The notes: generated by a model from the letters alone, not told the origin. Counted from the stretch's first letter, positions 24,126-33,661 are shown. The stretch: 47,399 nucleotides of DNA from Candidatus Njordarchaeota archaeon (GCA_029856685.1 JAHKKZ010000004.1:1-47399), one strand, 5' to 3'. Numbers and translations are program-made.

Positions 24126-26078
24126 CTAATCTCGTTTTTGGTGTGTTTCTAAGAACCTTGTTATTTCATTAAGTATTTCCCTAAGCTGTCTTATGCCTCT
24201 ATAGGGCTCATACAGTTGCCATGGGGTTCTAGGAAAATACGGAGAGTATCGGCCGAATCTCCTATCTAGAATAATTACAGTTCCACGATCCTTTTCGCTT
24301 CTCAGCAGTCTTCCAGACGCCTGTAGGATCCTTCGAATCATAGGTGCTATTGTTGTGATAAATATCGCTAAATTCTTATCTCTAAACTGACGTTCATAAT
24401 ACTCCTGTCTTCTTATGAGATAGACGTTGTACTCGGGAAATGGTAGCCCAGCTACTACCACAATTTTTATCAATGTTTTACCGCCATGCGTGTAGTCTAT
24501 TCCCTCCGCCAATTTTCCTCCCGCGACGGCGAATATGATGCCGTCTGGGTTCTGAAGTAGAAATCGGATCACATCTGATAGTTTTGTCTTTCTCGTCTCA
24601 ACAAAAACTTCTCTCTGAAGCGGACCTAATAGCTCAGATATCGAATTTAGGATCGAATAACTAGGAAATATTACTAGGATTCCGCCTGTTCTTGGTGCCT
24701 CTGTGGCTATTATCCTTAATCTTTGTGCATATGTGTGAAACATTTGTGGTGTTCTTTCATCATACTTAGTGCTTAACTCTGTGTCAACATAGACTCTCAG
24801 GTTCTTAGGAGAAAAAGGATTTGGTAGCACTATTGCTTCCGTTCTACTATACAGCGGTTCCGCATTGAGTCCCAGTGACAATCGGTAATATTCGAGAGGG
24901 TGCAGACTTCCAGATATAAGCACAACGCTTTTTGCTTGCTGAAGTATTCTTATTGCTTGTTCAGATGGATCCAAGAGGTTTATCTGATATATGAAGTGTT
25001 GTTTGCCGCCAACATATACGGTTTGGAGCGTCGTCATATACAATTCATCGACATAGTACTTCATGTAATAATCAGCAAAATCGTAGATTCGTAGCAAGAG
25101 AGATGAGAGATAGGGATTATCATTAAATAGCAAATATGAAGCTTCAGCCAGCGGCTCTAGTCCTCTAAGATCTATTGCAGAGAATATATCGGATATGTCT
25201 ATCTCCCTCATACGGTGAGAAAATTCTTCTTGTCCCCGATGTCTTAAGTCCATTAGTAGAGTATAGATAAAGCCTATTGCCAAGTCTAATATCTCGGCAA
25301 GATTCTGCTCCTCGGTCCTTACATATATCTTTCTTAGTTCCTCATATGCAACTTCAAGACTTCGTGTACTTAGCTTCTTTGCATGATGGCTGAGTATAAA
25401 TTCTGGGAGATTATGTGCCTCATCAACAACCACTCTTAGATCTGAGAGGGTAGCATCTATACTTGTCAAGAAATTTTCTCTAGTTGTATCATCGAAGATA
25501 TAAGGATAAGTCCCAACAACGATATTTGAGATTCTAGAGAGATAACGAGCAATCTCATAAGGACATAGCCCCCTTTTTATTCCAGCTTTAACTATTCTTC
25601 TAACAGTAGCACCTCTCTCTAACAATCGCATGGAAATATTGACATGCCGAGGAGTATAACCCTCTTCGTAAGTACTGCCTTTGAAATAAGGACATTTTCC
25701 TCGTCGTTTAAGAGCTTCGCATATCTTAATAAAAACCCCATAGGGTATTCTGCTTAATTTCTTGGATTTGTGTGCAAGTGCACATAGTTCCTGTTTTGAT
25801 CTTAGAAAAACATATGTTACATTAGGTATGTTTTTCTTCAATTTTCTTAGCTCTCTAGAATAGATCTTAGACTGGCTTCTAGTGCGGGTTAGGACAAATA
25901 ATTTAGACTCTGGGTCAAGTAGGTGTGCCGAGAGAACAGATATTGTTTTTCCAAGACCTGTAGGAGCATAGACCAAACCTATTTTTTCCCTAAGAAATAT
26001 ATCATATATAAACTCTATTAGGCGTCTCTGGTAGGGTCTAAAGGAGCTATACGGAAAGAAATCTTCGAGTCTTCTCAT
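24126..26078 (-). CDS. xpd: XPD/Rad3-type DNA helicase
   Basis: This 5'-3' superfamily 2 helicase has 650 residues and an iron-sulfur domain. Walker A APTGLGKT is at 37-44, DEAH at 218-221, and QASGRLLRSEKDRG is motif VI. Four cysteines at about 98, 119, 128 and 171 sit where the FeS cluster of XPD is held. SGSLHP matches motif III of the family. ATG 26078 has GTGAT four bases upstream; the frame is open to 26087. It stands alone on the minus strand, downstream of the divergent gene at 26266. Confidence 0.95.
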   Translation of the reverse strand: MRRLEDFFPYSSFRPYQRRLIEFIYDIFLREKIGLVYAPTGLGKTISVLSAHLLDPESKLFVLTRTRSQSKIYSRELRKLKKNIPNVTYVFLRSKQELCALAHKSKKLSRIPYGVFIKICEALKRRGKCPYFKGSTYEEGYTPRHVNISMRLLERGATVRRIVKAGIKRGLCPYEIARYLSRISNIVVGTYPYIFDDTTRENFLTSIDATLSDLRVVVDEAHNLPEFILSHHAKKLSTRSLEVAYEELRKIYVRTEEQNLAEILDLAIGFIYTLLMDLRHRGQEEFSHRMREIDISDIFSAIDLRGLEPLAEASYLLFNDNPYLSSLLLRIYDFADYYMKYYVDELYMTTLQTVYVGGKQHFIYQINLLDPSEQAIRILQQAKSVVLISGSLHPLEYYRLSLGLNAEPLYSRTEAIVLPNPFSPKNLRVYVDTELSTKYDERTPQMFHTYAQRLRIIATEAPRTGGILVIFPSYSILNSISELLGPLQREVFVETRKTKLSDVIRFLLQNPDGIIFAVAGGKLAEGIDYTHGGKTLIKIVVVAGLPFPEYNVYLIRRQEYYERQFRDKNLAIFITTIAPMIRRILQASGRLLRSEKDRGTVIILDRRFGRYSPYFPRTPWQLYEPYRGIRQLREILNEITRFLETHQKRD

Positions 26079-26265
26079 CCAAATCACTTTACTCTTATAT
26101 AAATTATAGATAACATGAAATTAATATTATGCTTCCATTACGAGTTTCTAAGTATTATCGTGGAGAAGAAAGTATTCTTCGTCTTTTGTTTTCTTCTTTT
26201 TATTTGTGATGATATTTGTTTTCTTGATAATAACAATCAGATCCAACCTAAAATGTGTGAGAAGT

Positions 26266-26823
26266 ATGGTTCTAAAAGATAATGAAAAGTTTTCTAGGAA
26301 AGCACCATCCCTCGAAGAAGTTGATAGAGTTGTGGAAAGAGCGCTTAAGGAGATTTTCCAAGAGAATTATCCGTTGAGCGTAATAAAATATAAGAAGGGA
26401 CTATACCTAATATTACCCGTTGAATTCTTTCATTTTCCTCCCGCCATACTTAGCTGCGAACCCGATTCTGACGATCCAACAAAAGTTCTTTATGTGATTG
26501 TCTCTCTGCGCATACCCGTCCCATGTGAAAATCTTGTCGAGGCCGTTATGAGACTTAGAAATGTTTTGATATTGGACATTGAGCAAGTACCGCTTGGTGA
26601 AGAAGGAGACGAAAAGATATGCTACCTTAATATAGGAATAAGGCTTCATAGCCTAGGCATTGTAAGCGATCCACGTTGGTTTCTAATGATGCTTTCAAGT
26701 GTCCTTAGGAGTCCTTTCATGATATATCCTAGAATCAGAGAAAAAGCTGCGACTAAGGAACTTAGTAAGCTAGAGGAAGCTGAGATTAGCACAAGAAGCG
26801 AGGATGAGTCCGCCATATGGTAG
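26266..26823 (+). CDS. Conserved-looking protein of unknown function
   Basis: This 185-residue open frame starts at ATG 26266 behind GTGAGA; the longer frame from 26206 adds a hydrophobic stretch that looks spurious. The core alternates strands and helices (LYLILPVEFF, VLYVIVSLRIPVP, ICYLNIGIRLHSLG) and ends in a charged helix. This is faintly like YbjN-type or chaperone-like folds, but no family was recognised. It lies between XPD (divergent) and L30e. Confidence 0.65.
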   Translation: MVLKDNEKFSRKAPSLEEVDRVVERALKEIFQENYPLSVIKYKKGLYLILPVEFFHFPPAILSCEPDSDDPTKVLYVIVSLRIPVPCENLVEAVMRLRNVLILDIEQVPLGEEGDEKICYLNIGIRLHSLGIVSDPRWFLMMLSSVLRSPFMIYPRIREKAATKELSKLEEAEISTRSEDESAIW

Positions 26824-26928
26824 ATATGTTAGAAAAGCTTTTATTTGGTGATTGTTGTTTGTGTGATATTGCATCAAAATATTCAGTTGGCTAACAAGGC
26901 GTATTGCCAGAACTTATGGTGAAAAATA

Positions 26929-27276
26929 ATGGCATCATTAACAGAAAGAGAAATTAAGAAGCTAAGAGATGAAATAGAGAGACAAATACATGTTATTCAG
27001 CGAACAGGAAAATTGAGGTATGGAATACGAAATGTTATTCGCGCTTTACAGAGAGGAGAAGCAAAGGTAGTAATAGTAGCTACGAATATTCCTCATGACA
27101 TGAAAAGTCTCATTAGGTACTATTGCGCTCTTACGCAGACACCGGTTGTAGAATTTCCTGGAACTAGTGCCGAGCTTGGAGTCGCTTGCAGAAGACCACA
27201 TCTAGTATCTAGTGTGGTTGTACTTGATGTGGGTGCATCAAGTATAATGGATCATGCGAAAATTATTAGTATGTGA
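26929..27276 (+). CDS. rpl30e: Ribosomal protein L30e
   Basis: This L7Ae-like-fold large-subunit protein has 115 residues. TGKLRYGIRNVIRALQRGEAK, VVIVATNIPHDMKS, YYCALTQTPVVEFPGTSAELG and ACRRPHLVSSVVVLD are the family motifs, quoted here in pieces. It precedes the NusA-like gene, as in other archaea, but the usual rpoB and S12 neighbours are missing. Confidence 0.95.
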   Translation: MASLTEREIKKLRDEIERQIHVIQRTGKLRYGIRNVIRALQRGEAKVVIVATNIPHDMKSLIRYYCALTQTPVVEFPGTSAELGVACRRPHLVSSVVVLDVGASSIMDHAKIISM

Positions 27277-27284
27277 TTAGGTAA

Positions 27285-27297
27285 AAATTTAAATAGT
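27285..27297 (+). promoter_or_regulatory. Leaderless-type promoter of the NusA-like gene
   Basis: TTTAAAT (27288-27294) inside an A-rich stretch is centred about 26 bases before ATG 27317. Transcription would then start at or next to the start codon, the leaderless arrangement common in crenarchaea. No GGTGA is present upstream. Confidence 0.45.
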
Positions 27298-27316
27298 AAG
27301 GTTATAGGGAATCGAT

Positions 27317-27742
27317 ATGGCACTAAAAGTCGATGACCCCAGATTGCTTCAAGTCATAACGTTTCTCGGCACGTTAGGGATATATCCACGCGATTTTTAT
27401 GAGACCGATGATAGGCTTTCAATACTGCTTGACGAAGAATACATATCCAATCTACCAGAGATGAAGAACTCACTGATCTATATACGCAAAGTTGTTCGAA
27501 AACAGGTGGATATCGTCTTCTTTTCGGAGAATCTAAAGCGTTTCTGCGAGTATCTTTTCTACCCAGCTAAGATAAGAAGAATAGAAATTCGAAGCTCAAG
27601 AAAAGGAAAAATTCTGATAGTACACGTAGACTTCTGGCAAAGAGGCCTAGCCCTTGGGGCAAAGTCATATAAACTCTACAGAGCCAGATACTTCATATCT
27701 AAATACTTTCCAGAAATAGAAACTGTTTATGTGCAGGCATAG
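27317..27742 (+). CDS. NusA-like KH-domain transcription factor
   Basis: This 141-residue protein is related to archaeal NusA, two KH modules without the bacterial N-terminal domain. The second module ends RGLALGAKSYKLYRARYF, where the GxxG loop usually reads close to GKGGKN; here it is GAKS, a weaker form. It sits 40 bases after L30e, the conserved place, and five bases before MtnA. Confidence 0.88.
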   Translation: MALKVDDPRLLQVITFLGTLGIYPRDFYETDDRLSILLDEEYISNLPEMKNSLIYIRKVVRKQVDIVFFSENLKRFCEYLFYPAKIRRIEIRSSRKGKILIVHVDFWQRGLALGAKSYKLYRARYFISKYFPEIETVYVQA

Positions 27743-27747
27743 AGAAA

Positions 27748-28857
27748 ATGAAGATAAGGATTGACGGAAAAACTATTGATATGAGAGCTGTCTGGCTCGA
27801 AGACCCTACACGTGGAATAGTAAGAATGATAGATCAGCGATATCTTCCGTGGAAACTCAAATTTTATGACAGTATTTCCGTGAAGGAAACTTTCTATGCA
27901 ATAAAAAATTTCGTTGTTAGGGGAGCGCCGACGATTGGTGGGACAGCAATACTTGGAGCTTATCAAGCAGTCCTCGAGGCAGCACAAAAACCTAAAAAAT
28001 TTCTAAGAGAGTTTAGAAGACGCATAGAACTTCTTAAAAAAGCTCGCCCAACAGCATACAACCTTTTCCACGCACTAAACACCATGTACTCGCATGTAAT
28101 CGATCTATTAGAATCTGGCGAGTCTATCCCATCGATAGTAAGCTCAGCAAGGGAACTGGCGACCAACTATATTGAGGAAGAAATACTCGAGAAGAATAGA
28201 AGGATAGGAATACATGGAGAAAGAATATTAGATGATGGATCCAGAATATTAACACACTGCAATGCCGGAGCCCTAGCTGCAATAGACATTGGAACAGCAA
28301 CAGCCCCTATATACCATGCATATGAGAAGGGTAAAAGGGTGGTTGTATATGTTGATGAAACTCGTCCATGGCTACAGGGAGCGAGGCTAACAGCATGGGA
28401 GCTTTCTCAGCAAGGTATAGAAACATATGTGATATCTGATAATGCTGCTGGATATCTCATGTGGCTTGGTGAGGTGGATATTGTCATTGTTGGCGCTGAT
28501 AGAATAGCAATCAATGGTGACACCGCCAATAAGATTGGAACGTACAAATTAGCGCTTGCAGCACATGATAATAAGATACCTTTCTATGTCGCAACTCCAA
28601 CGACTACAATAGACCCAACAATAAACTCTGGTAAGGAAATACCGATAGAAGAACGATCTGAAGATGAGGTGCATTTTGTGTGGGGAGAACTAGATACTGG
28701 AGAACTTTCCCGCGTTCGAATAACACCCCAGGGGGTAAAAGCTCGTAATCCTGTTTTTGATATAACGCCATCTCACTTAATAACGGGTTTTATTACAGAG
28801 TTAGGTATCATCGCACCAAATGAGATAAGAAATCTTGTAAGTAAGTTAGTTCAATGA
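27748..28857 (+). CDS. mtnA: S-methyl-5-thioribose-1-phosphate isomerase
   Basis: This 369-residue enzyme of the aIF2B/MtnA family isomerises methylthioribose 1-phosphate (methionine salvage) or acts on related ribose 1-phosphates. RGAPTIGG, the catalytic-type Cys in HCNAGALA, and GADRIAINGDTANKIGT are the family hallmarks; FYVATPTTTIDP follows. It starts five bases after the NusA-like gene and overlaps the end of the Taw3 gene by 12 bases. Confidence 0.93.
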   Translation: MKIRIDGKTIDMRAVWLEDPTRGIVRMIDQRYLPWKLKFYDSISVKETFYAIKNFVVRGAPTIGGTAILGAYQAVLEAAQKPKKFLREFRRRIELLKKARPTAYNLFHALNTMYSHVIDLLESGESIPSIVSSARELATNYIEEEILEKNRRIGIHGERILDDGSRILTHCNAGALAAIDIGTATAPIYHAYEKGKRVVVYVDETRPWLQGARLTAWELSQQGIETYVISDNAAGYLMWLGEVDIVIVGADRIAINGDTANKIGTYKLALAAHDNKIPFYVATPTTTIDPTINSGKEIPIEERSEDEVHFVWGELDTGELSRVRITPQGVKARNPVFDITPSHLITGFITELGIIAPNEIRNLVSKLVQ

Positions 28858-29580
28858 TGAGTCTATAATTGTGAGGTACCACTGAGTTCTCTTTAACTCC
28901 TCCAAGCGCCCTTTATACTCTGAGATCAAGGGATCGAATATATTCAAAGGCGGAGGTGTCTCGTTGTCTTTTAACCATTCATGTAACTTCTCCAAGGATC
29001 TTCTGAGCAAATCTAACTTCAAAGAGTTCTTCTTCATCATGAAATTTGCGATTGTTATGGCTTCCTTAAGGTACTTATCGTCTATAATAATTCTTTTCCC
29101 TATACGTACTGGTAAGGACATTTTTTCCGTACTCATGAAGTCCATATAAATAAACCCAGCCCTCGGATTTATCGACCTAATTCCAGATTCTTTGAGATTA
29201 AGGTAGCGTGCAAGCTTTATAAAAAACATTGCCCATTCCGTAGAGGCAACAGAAAAAGCTATGATGAATGCATCAAACTTTAACCACAAAACGTTTTTTG
29301 GCTCATAGCGATGTATTGAATTTCTAACCTCACCAAAACTAACTGGTTCATGCCATCTCATAACCTTCTTGCTTTCTTTTTTCGGCCCAATCAACGGTGC
29401 GTCTATCAAGGCTATTCTACCAGAACATGATGAGGTTGTATAACAGAAAGGTAGGCTGTTTATTAGATTAAGATGCGGGAGAATCTGCCTATCAACCTCT
29501 CCTCTAAAGATGGCTTCTTTGAGCTTAGAAAGCATATGTTTCTTTCGACTCAAAAAGTTATTATAGTTGAACTCCAGCAT
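28846..29580 (-). CDS. taw3: tRNA wybutosine-synthesising protein Taw3/TYW3
   Basis: This protein methylates N4 of the tricyclic wyosine base at G37 of tRNA-Phe. The family signature PFCYTTSSCSGRIALID lies in the first third. WHEP, LWLKFDAFIIAF-type strands and INPRAGFIY follow, and the product is 244 residues. ATG 29580 is chosen because the basic start LSRKKHMLSKL matches the family; GTG 29610 would add ten residues. Taw2, which acts before it in the pathway, is encoded 2 kb away on the plus strand. Confidence 0.9.
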   Translation of the reverse strand: MLEFNYNNFLSRKKHMLSKLKEAIFRGEVDRQILPHLNLINSLPFCYTTSSCSGRIALIDAPLIGPKKESKKVMRWHEPVSFGEVRNSIHRYEPKNVLWLKFDAFIIAFSVASTEWAMFFIKLARYLNLKESGIRSINPRAGFIYMDFMSTEKMSLPVRIGKRIIIDDKYLKEAITIANFMMKKNSLKLDLLRRSLEKLHEWLKDNETPPPLNIFDPLISEYKGRLEELKRTQWYLTIIDSSLN

Positions 29581-29727
29581 ACTAACTATCGTTCTCGCCA
29601 ACAACTTCACCGTTCACACAAATTTTATGCCTAGGAAGTATTGTTAGACTAGTATTATTTCTCTACAAATATATTTTGTTGAGTTAAATCGAAGTTTTGT
29701 TATGCTTTCCTTTTGGAGGGAGTGACT

Positions 29728-30966
29728 ATGCGCGTTTATTCTGTTCTTCCGCAGATAAGATATTCCAAGATTAGGGAAATAGCCGAGAAGGTAGCTATGA
29801 AAAATAGGCTTCTTCCACCAGAGGAGCGTGTGATAAATCTCACTATGGGACAAAACTTCATAGGGGACCCAACACCAGTAATCAAGAAAATAGGTCTTCT
29901 TTTTGGCGAAAAAATCCCCCCCTTTCTTTATGCCCCGTCGCTTGGAACATTTTCCGCTAGGGAATCTGTGGCGAATAACTTTTATTATCTGTGGTACGGA
30001 GCTAGGTTGGAGACTGATTGGGTGATGATAACTGATGGTGCTATGGGGGCTATTAGAAATGCCATGGGTGCTGTTGTTGAGGATGGGGACATCATTGTTG
30101 TAGATCCGATAACGTTTATATATTCGCTAACTACTCTTAGAATCTATGGTAGAAAATTTAAATTAGAGGTATTAGATGCTGATGAGGATACATACTTTAT
30201 TCCATCGCCTGACTACATAATAGAGTTTCTAGATACGCTCTCTCAGAAGAATAGTGACAAAAAGATAATCTATTATACGCAGTTCGGATTTAATCCATCT
30301 GGTGCTTTTAGATCCAAAAGCGACCTTAAAAAAATAGCGGAGCTTGTTGATGACTCTAAAAATATTATCCTGATAAATGATATTGTGTATCATCTAATAC
30401 GCTTCGACGGATTAGAGCTCCCTTTGGCTTCGCTTCTAAGTGACGAGGGACGAAACATTTTCGATTGCGATGCCCTCAGCAAACCATTCTCATTGATGGG
30501 GCTAAGAGTAGGTGTGTTGATTACAAGAGATAAGGAACTATTTGACGCAGCAGCAAAGATACAGCAATACTCAATAGTATCTCCTAATACGTTTGCTTGT
30601 GAAATATGGAACGTTGTAAGCGACCCAGAAAACTTTAGAGAGCTCAAAGAAACTGTGGAGAGACTCAACAAAAAGCTGAAGGAGAACTTTGAAATGACAA
30701 GAAAAAATCTGGGAAAACTGGGTATAGATATAGTATCTCCTGGACAAGGAACCCTATACGCCTTTATAAAGGTTCCCAATGGCGACTCTGAGAAGTTTGT
30801 GGACGACTTAATAGAACATGCTCGAGTTGCTCTAGTTCCAGGCACTGCTTTCGAAGTTGTCCCAAAGTATGGTAGGTATTACGCTAGAATGACAATTTCT
30901 GTCACGAAGAAGCAATTACAGGAGGCATTAGAGCGCATCGAAAAATTCTTAAGGCAACAAAGTTGA
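29728..30966 (+). CDS. PLP-dependent aminotransferase, class I/II
   Basis: This fold-type I aminotransferase has 412 residues. FGFNPSGA (family NPTG), INDIVYHLI (Asp for the PLP ring), DALSKPFSLMGLRVG (Schiff-base Lys) and a C-terminal YYARMTISV (Arg for the carboxylate) are in order. The substrate is not predictable; aspartate-like transaminases are closest in layout. ATG 29728 follows GGAGG by eight bases. It is divergent from Taw3 and followed by a small membrane protein. Confidence 0.88.
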   Translation: MRVYSVLPQIRYSKIREIAEKVAMKNRLLPPEERVINLTMGQNFIGDPTPVIKKIGLLFGEKIPPFLYAPSLGTFSARESVANNFYYLWYGARLETDWVMITDGAMGAIRNAMGAVVEDGDIIVVDPITFIYSLTTLRIYGRKFKLEVLDADEDTYFIPSPDYIIEFLDTLSQKNSDKKIIYYTQFGFNPSGAFRSKSDLKKIAELVDDSKNIILINDIVYHLIRFDGLELPLASLLSDEGRNIFDCDALSKPFSLMGLRVGVLITRDKELFDAAAKIQQYSIVSPNTFACEIWNVVSDPENFRELKETVERLNKKLKENFEMTRKNLGKLGIDIVSPGQGTLYAFIKVPNGDSEKFVDDLIEHARVALVPGTAFEVVPKYGRYYARMTISVTKKQLQEALERIEKFLRQQS

Positions 30967-31042
30967 AACATATGTAGTTTTTAATTTGATATTTGATGCA
31001 CCTTTTTATTGTTGTTTTCAAGAAACTAAGCAGGTGAAGGAT

Positions 31043-31402
31043 ATGAGCGAAAAAGTCTGGGGCGCAGGATTCATTCTGCTGGCTATAATATTGGCTATAA
31101 CTTGGATGTTGGGCTTCATAGCACTAATAGCAATAACAATTGGGGGAGGCGACTTGCAACAGTTGATGTTCAGTGGAACGAATCTCTGGGGGATCCCAAT
31201 ACCACCACTCATATGGCTATGCTACTTCCCAATATGGATTGCAGTAATGTTAGTAGCAATAATACTAGGATGGGTCGGCGTATCATTGATCAGAACGCCT
31301 TCGCTCGAAGAAATTGATGTTGAAGAACTAGAAAAAGAAATTGAGAAGGAAGTTGAGAAAATAAAGGAGGAAGAGAAGCAAGGTGAAGAAAAAAGCGAGT
31401 AG
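31043..31402 (+). CDS. Small membrane protein with acidic coiled tail
   Basis: This 119-residue protein has two predicted membrane helices: one near 8-30 (GFILLAIILAI ... GFIALIAITI) and one near 55-82 (WIAVMLVAIILGWVGVSLI). A highly charged Glu/Lys helix follows (EELEKEIEKEVEKIKEEE), probably cytoplasmic. ATG 31043 has GGTGA five bases upstream. No family was recognised. It is co-directional with the aminotransferase and with the next unit. Confidence 0.75.
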   Translation: MSEKVWGAGFILLAIILAITWMLGFIALIAITIGGGDLQQLMFSGTNLWGIPIPPLIWLCYFPIWIAVMLVAIILGWVGVSLIRTPSLEEIDVEELEKEIEKEVEKIKEEEKQGEEKSE

Positions 31403-31464
31403 CTTAGCCAAAAGCTTAGCTTCTTATTTTTCCAAACTCTTTCAGTTCTTCTATTCGATAGGAG

Positions 31465-31516
31465 CTGATGAGGCGAACTCACTCGGAAATATGATGAAGA
31501 CGGCTGGTATCGCTGA
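31465..31516 (+). ncRNA. Possible second C/D box sRNA (degenerate C and D')
   Basis: Between two genes the plus strand shows CTGATGA (31465-31471, a C box with C for the purine), 12 bases, CGGA (31484-31487, a weak D'), three bases, ATGATGA (31491-31497, a good C'), a 15-base guide, and CTGA (31513-31516, D). The order and size fit a C/D sRNA, but two boxes are imperfect and one guide is long. It ends seven bases before the next ATG. Confidence 0.35.
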
Positions 31517-31522
31517 TACTTC

Positions 31523-31768
31523 ATGAAGCCAACTGAAGCAAGACAGAAGCTGATGGGCATCTTAGGTAGCATTGGGGATAGCGCGCTTCGAAAGAAAGCC
31601 ATGAAAGCTCTTTCTGACTATCTGAGAACACATAGTATTGTTGAAAAGAAGGTATATAGAGCACGCATAATAACTTTTTATGCCGAATGGCTGAAGAAAA
31701 AGGGCAATAGTGATAGGAAAGAAAAAATCTTTCTGCTTAAGAAACTGCTGTTGATTGTCAGAAAATGA
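31523..31768 (+). CDS. Small basic helical protein upstream of Taw2
   Basis: This is an 81-residue product from ATG 31523. It is helical and lysine/arginine-rich throughout, with LRKKAMKALSDYLRTH and ITFYAEWLKKKG. Its last four bases overlap the Taw2 start (ATGA), indicating co-translation. No family was recognised; RNA binding is only a guess from the charge and context. Confidence 0.6.
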   Translation: MKPTEARQKLMGILGSIGDSALRKKAMKALSDYLRTHSIVEKKVYRARIITFYAEWLKKKGNSDRKEKIFLLKKLLLIVRK

Positions 31769-32598
31769 AAATAAAGAAGAGACTTGTAGAAGAGCTAGAA
31801 GGAAAGATTCCAGAGTCATTCTTGAAAAAGCTTCCCTCACGATACCCTATACTAGGTGATGCACTAATTCTACGTCTAGATGAGGATTTATTGCCATATG
31901 GCAGAGAGATCGGTATGATTCTTCTTGAGATGCTTCCAAAAATCAAAGGAGTTTGGGCCATAATAACGACGAGAGGGGTTATGAGGCGTCCCCAAACAGT
32001 ATTCTTGGCAGGGAAAAAGAATCCCATTATTATACATAAGGAACTTAACACATTGTTTAAGCTGGATATCGAGAGGCTTACTTTCTCGCCTGGGAATAGG
32101 GGGGAAAGGAAAAGGCTAATAGAAATTGTTCGATCTTCTCAAACAGTAGTTGATATGTTTGCTTGTGTGGGCAACCTATCTCTTCCCATCGCCGTTAACG
32201 TTAATATAAGGAGACTATACGCACTAGAAATAAATCCCTACGCGTTTCGTTTTCTCATAGAAAACATAGTTATTAATGATGTCCAAAACAGGGTTGTTCC
32301 TATTCTTGGTAACAATGTAAGGTTTTTAAGAGAGGATTTAGGGGATCACGTATTAATGGGTTTTCTTCCAGAGCCTACCCAAGAACAATTGGTAGTAGCA
32401 CTAAAAATAGTTAGGAGTAGAGGGGTTATACATTACCACACACTCGTAAAGAAAGGAGAGGAAAAAAACAAGATGGATGAGCTACTAAAACATATAGAAG
32501 ACCTAGGCTACAAACCATCTATCGTCGAATACAGAATCATTAAGAGTTTCTCTCCATCAAAAAATCACGCTGTTTATAGAATTAGAATATACAAATAG
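31765..32598 (+). CDS. taw2: tRNA wyosine aminocarboxypropyltransferase Taw2 (Trm5/TYW2 family)
   Basis: This 277-residue protein has the Trm5/TYW2 fold: LPYGREIGMIL-like N-terminal part, FSPGNRGERKR, the AdoMet site DMFACVGNLSLPIA, and ALEINPYAFRFLIENI. In place of the Trm5 catalytic NLP segment it has MGFLPEPTQEQL, like the TYW2 branch that transfers the aminocarboxypropyl group of AdoMet to demethylwyosine. It begins in the last codon of the small basic gene and is followed by Cbf5. Trm5 remains a second choice. Confidence 0.75.
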   Translation: MKIKKRLVEELEGKIPESFLKKLPSRYPILGDALILRLDEDLLPYGREIGMILLEMLPKIKGVWAIITTRGVMRRPQTVFLAGKKNPIIIHKELNTLFKLDIERLTFSPGNRGERKRLIEIVRSSQTVVDMFACVGNLSLPIAVNVNIRRLYALEINPYAFRFLIENIVINDVQNRVVPILGNNVRFLREDLGDHVLMGFLPEPTQEQLVVALKIVRSRGVIHYHTLVKKGEEKNKMDELLKHIEDLGYKPSIVEYRIIKSFSPSKNHAVYRIRIYK

Positions 32599-32620
32599 CT
32601 TGGACATTGGTGAAAAGCTA

Positions 32621-33661
32621 ATGGTATCGGCGCTTAATGAGCTACTTCCACCAGAATATCCATTTGATAGAGAGACTCTAGTTAGAAAAACACTTAATAT
32701 AGAAACCAACCCAGAATGGGGATGTGATCCAAGGAAACGCCCTATACCAGACCTGCTTCGCTTTGGTGTAATAATTTTAGATAAGCCCCCAAATATGACA
32801 AGTCATGAGGTAGCGGCTTGGGTCTCTAAGATACTTGAAGTAGAACCTGTTGGGCATGGAGGTACTCTCGATCCTAGAGTAACGGGGGTTCTGCCTTTAG
32901 CCCTAGGTAAAGCAACACCCCTCGGCCATCTTTGGCTTAAATCCGATAAGGAATATATATGTGTGATGAGGCTCCACGAGGATGTGCCAGAAGAGGAAAT
33001 TCTAAGAGTTTTCAGGGAGTTTACTGGGGAAATATATCAGAGGCCTCCTCTCCGGAGTGCTGTTAAGCGTAGAACTCGCAGAAGAAAAATATATGAGTTA
33101 GAGTTTCTTGAGAAAGATGGACGTGATGTTCTATTTAGAGTCAAGTGTCAAGCAGGAACATATATTCGTAAGCTGTGTGTGGATATAGGAGATGTCCTAG
33201 GCGTAGGAGCACACATGATCGATCTAAGACGTATTAGATCTGGTATTTTTGAGGAAAAATATGCCGTGATAATGCAACAAGTTGTCGATGCATACCTATT
33301 ATGGAAAGAAACAGAGGATGACTCAGAATTAAGAAATGTTGTCCTTCCAATGGAAGTGGGAACGCTCCACTTGAAAAGAATAATCGTAAGTGATAAGGCT
33401 GTCGGAGCAATAACGTATGGTGCTCAGCTATACGCTCCTGGTGTTGTTGCTTTTGACTACAACATAGTTGCTGGTGATACAGTAGCCCTATTAACAATAA
33501 AGGGAGAACTCATAGGATTGGCTACTGTTGATGTATCAGGGGACGATCTTGCTGTAATGAATCGTGGTCAAGTGACTAAGAGGATAAGAGTTTTAATGCC
33601 AAGGGATGTATACCCACCATTTTGGAAAGGAGAGTTCAAAAAGTCGAGTATGCATGTATAA
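32621..33661 (+). CDS. cbf5: tRNA/rRNA pseudouridine synthase Cbf5
   Basis: This is the catalytic subunit of H/ACA ribonucleoproteins. FGVIILDKPPNMTSHEVAAW, GHGGTLDPRVTGVLPLALG (catalytic Asp84), RPPLRSAVKRR and CQAGTYIRKL are TruB-type motifs. A C-terminal PUA domain (about 250-335) is present. The product has 346 residues. ATG 32621 follows GGTGA by seven bases and is preferred over the in-frame TTG 32600. It follows Taw2 closely. Confidence 0.95.
   Translation: MVSALNELLPPEYPFDRETLVRKTLNIETNPEWGCDPRKRPIPDLLRFGVIILDKPPNMTSHEVAAWVSKILEVEPVGHGGTLDPRVTGVLPLALGKATPLGHLWLKSDKEYICVMRLHEDVPEEEILRVFREFTGEIYQRPPLRSAVKRRTRRRKIYELEFLEKDGRDVLFRVKCQAGTYIRKLCVDIGDVLGVGAHMIDLRRIRSGIFEEKYAVIMQQVVDAYLLWKETEDDSELRNVVLPMEVGTLHLKRIIVSDKAVGAITYGAQLYAPGVVAFDYNIVAGDTVALLTIKGELIGLATVDVSGDDLAVMNRGQVTKRIRVLMPRDVYPPFWKGEFKKSSMHV

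Noticed and set aside
26206-26250. GTGATGA box suggesting a further C/D sRNA
   Set aside because: No CTGA box at a proper distance and no C' box; probably chance sequence.
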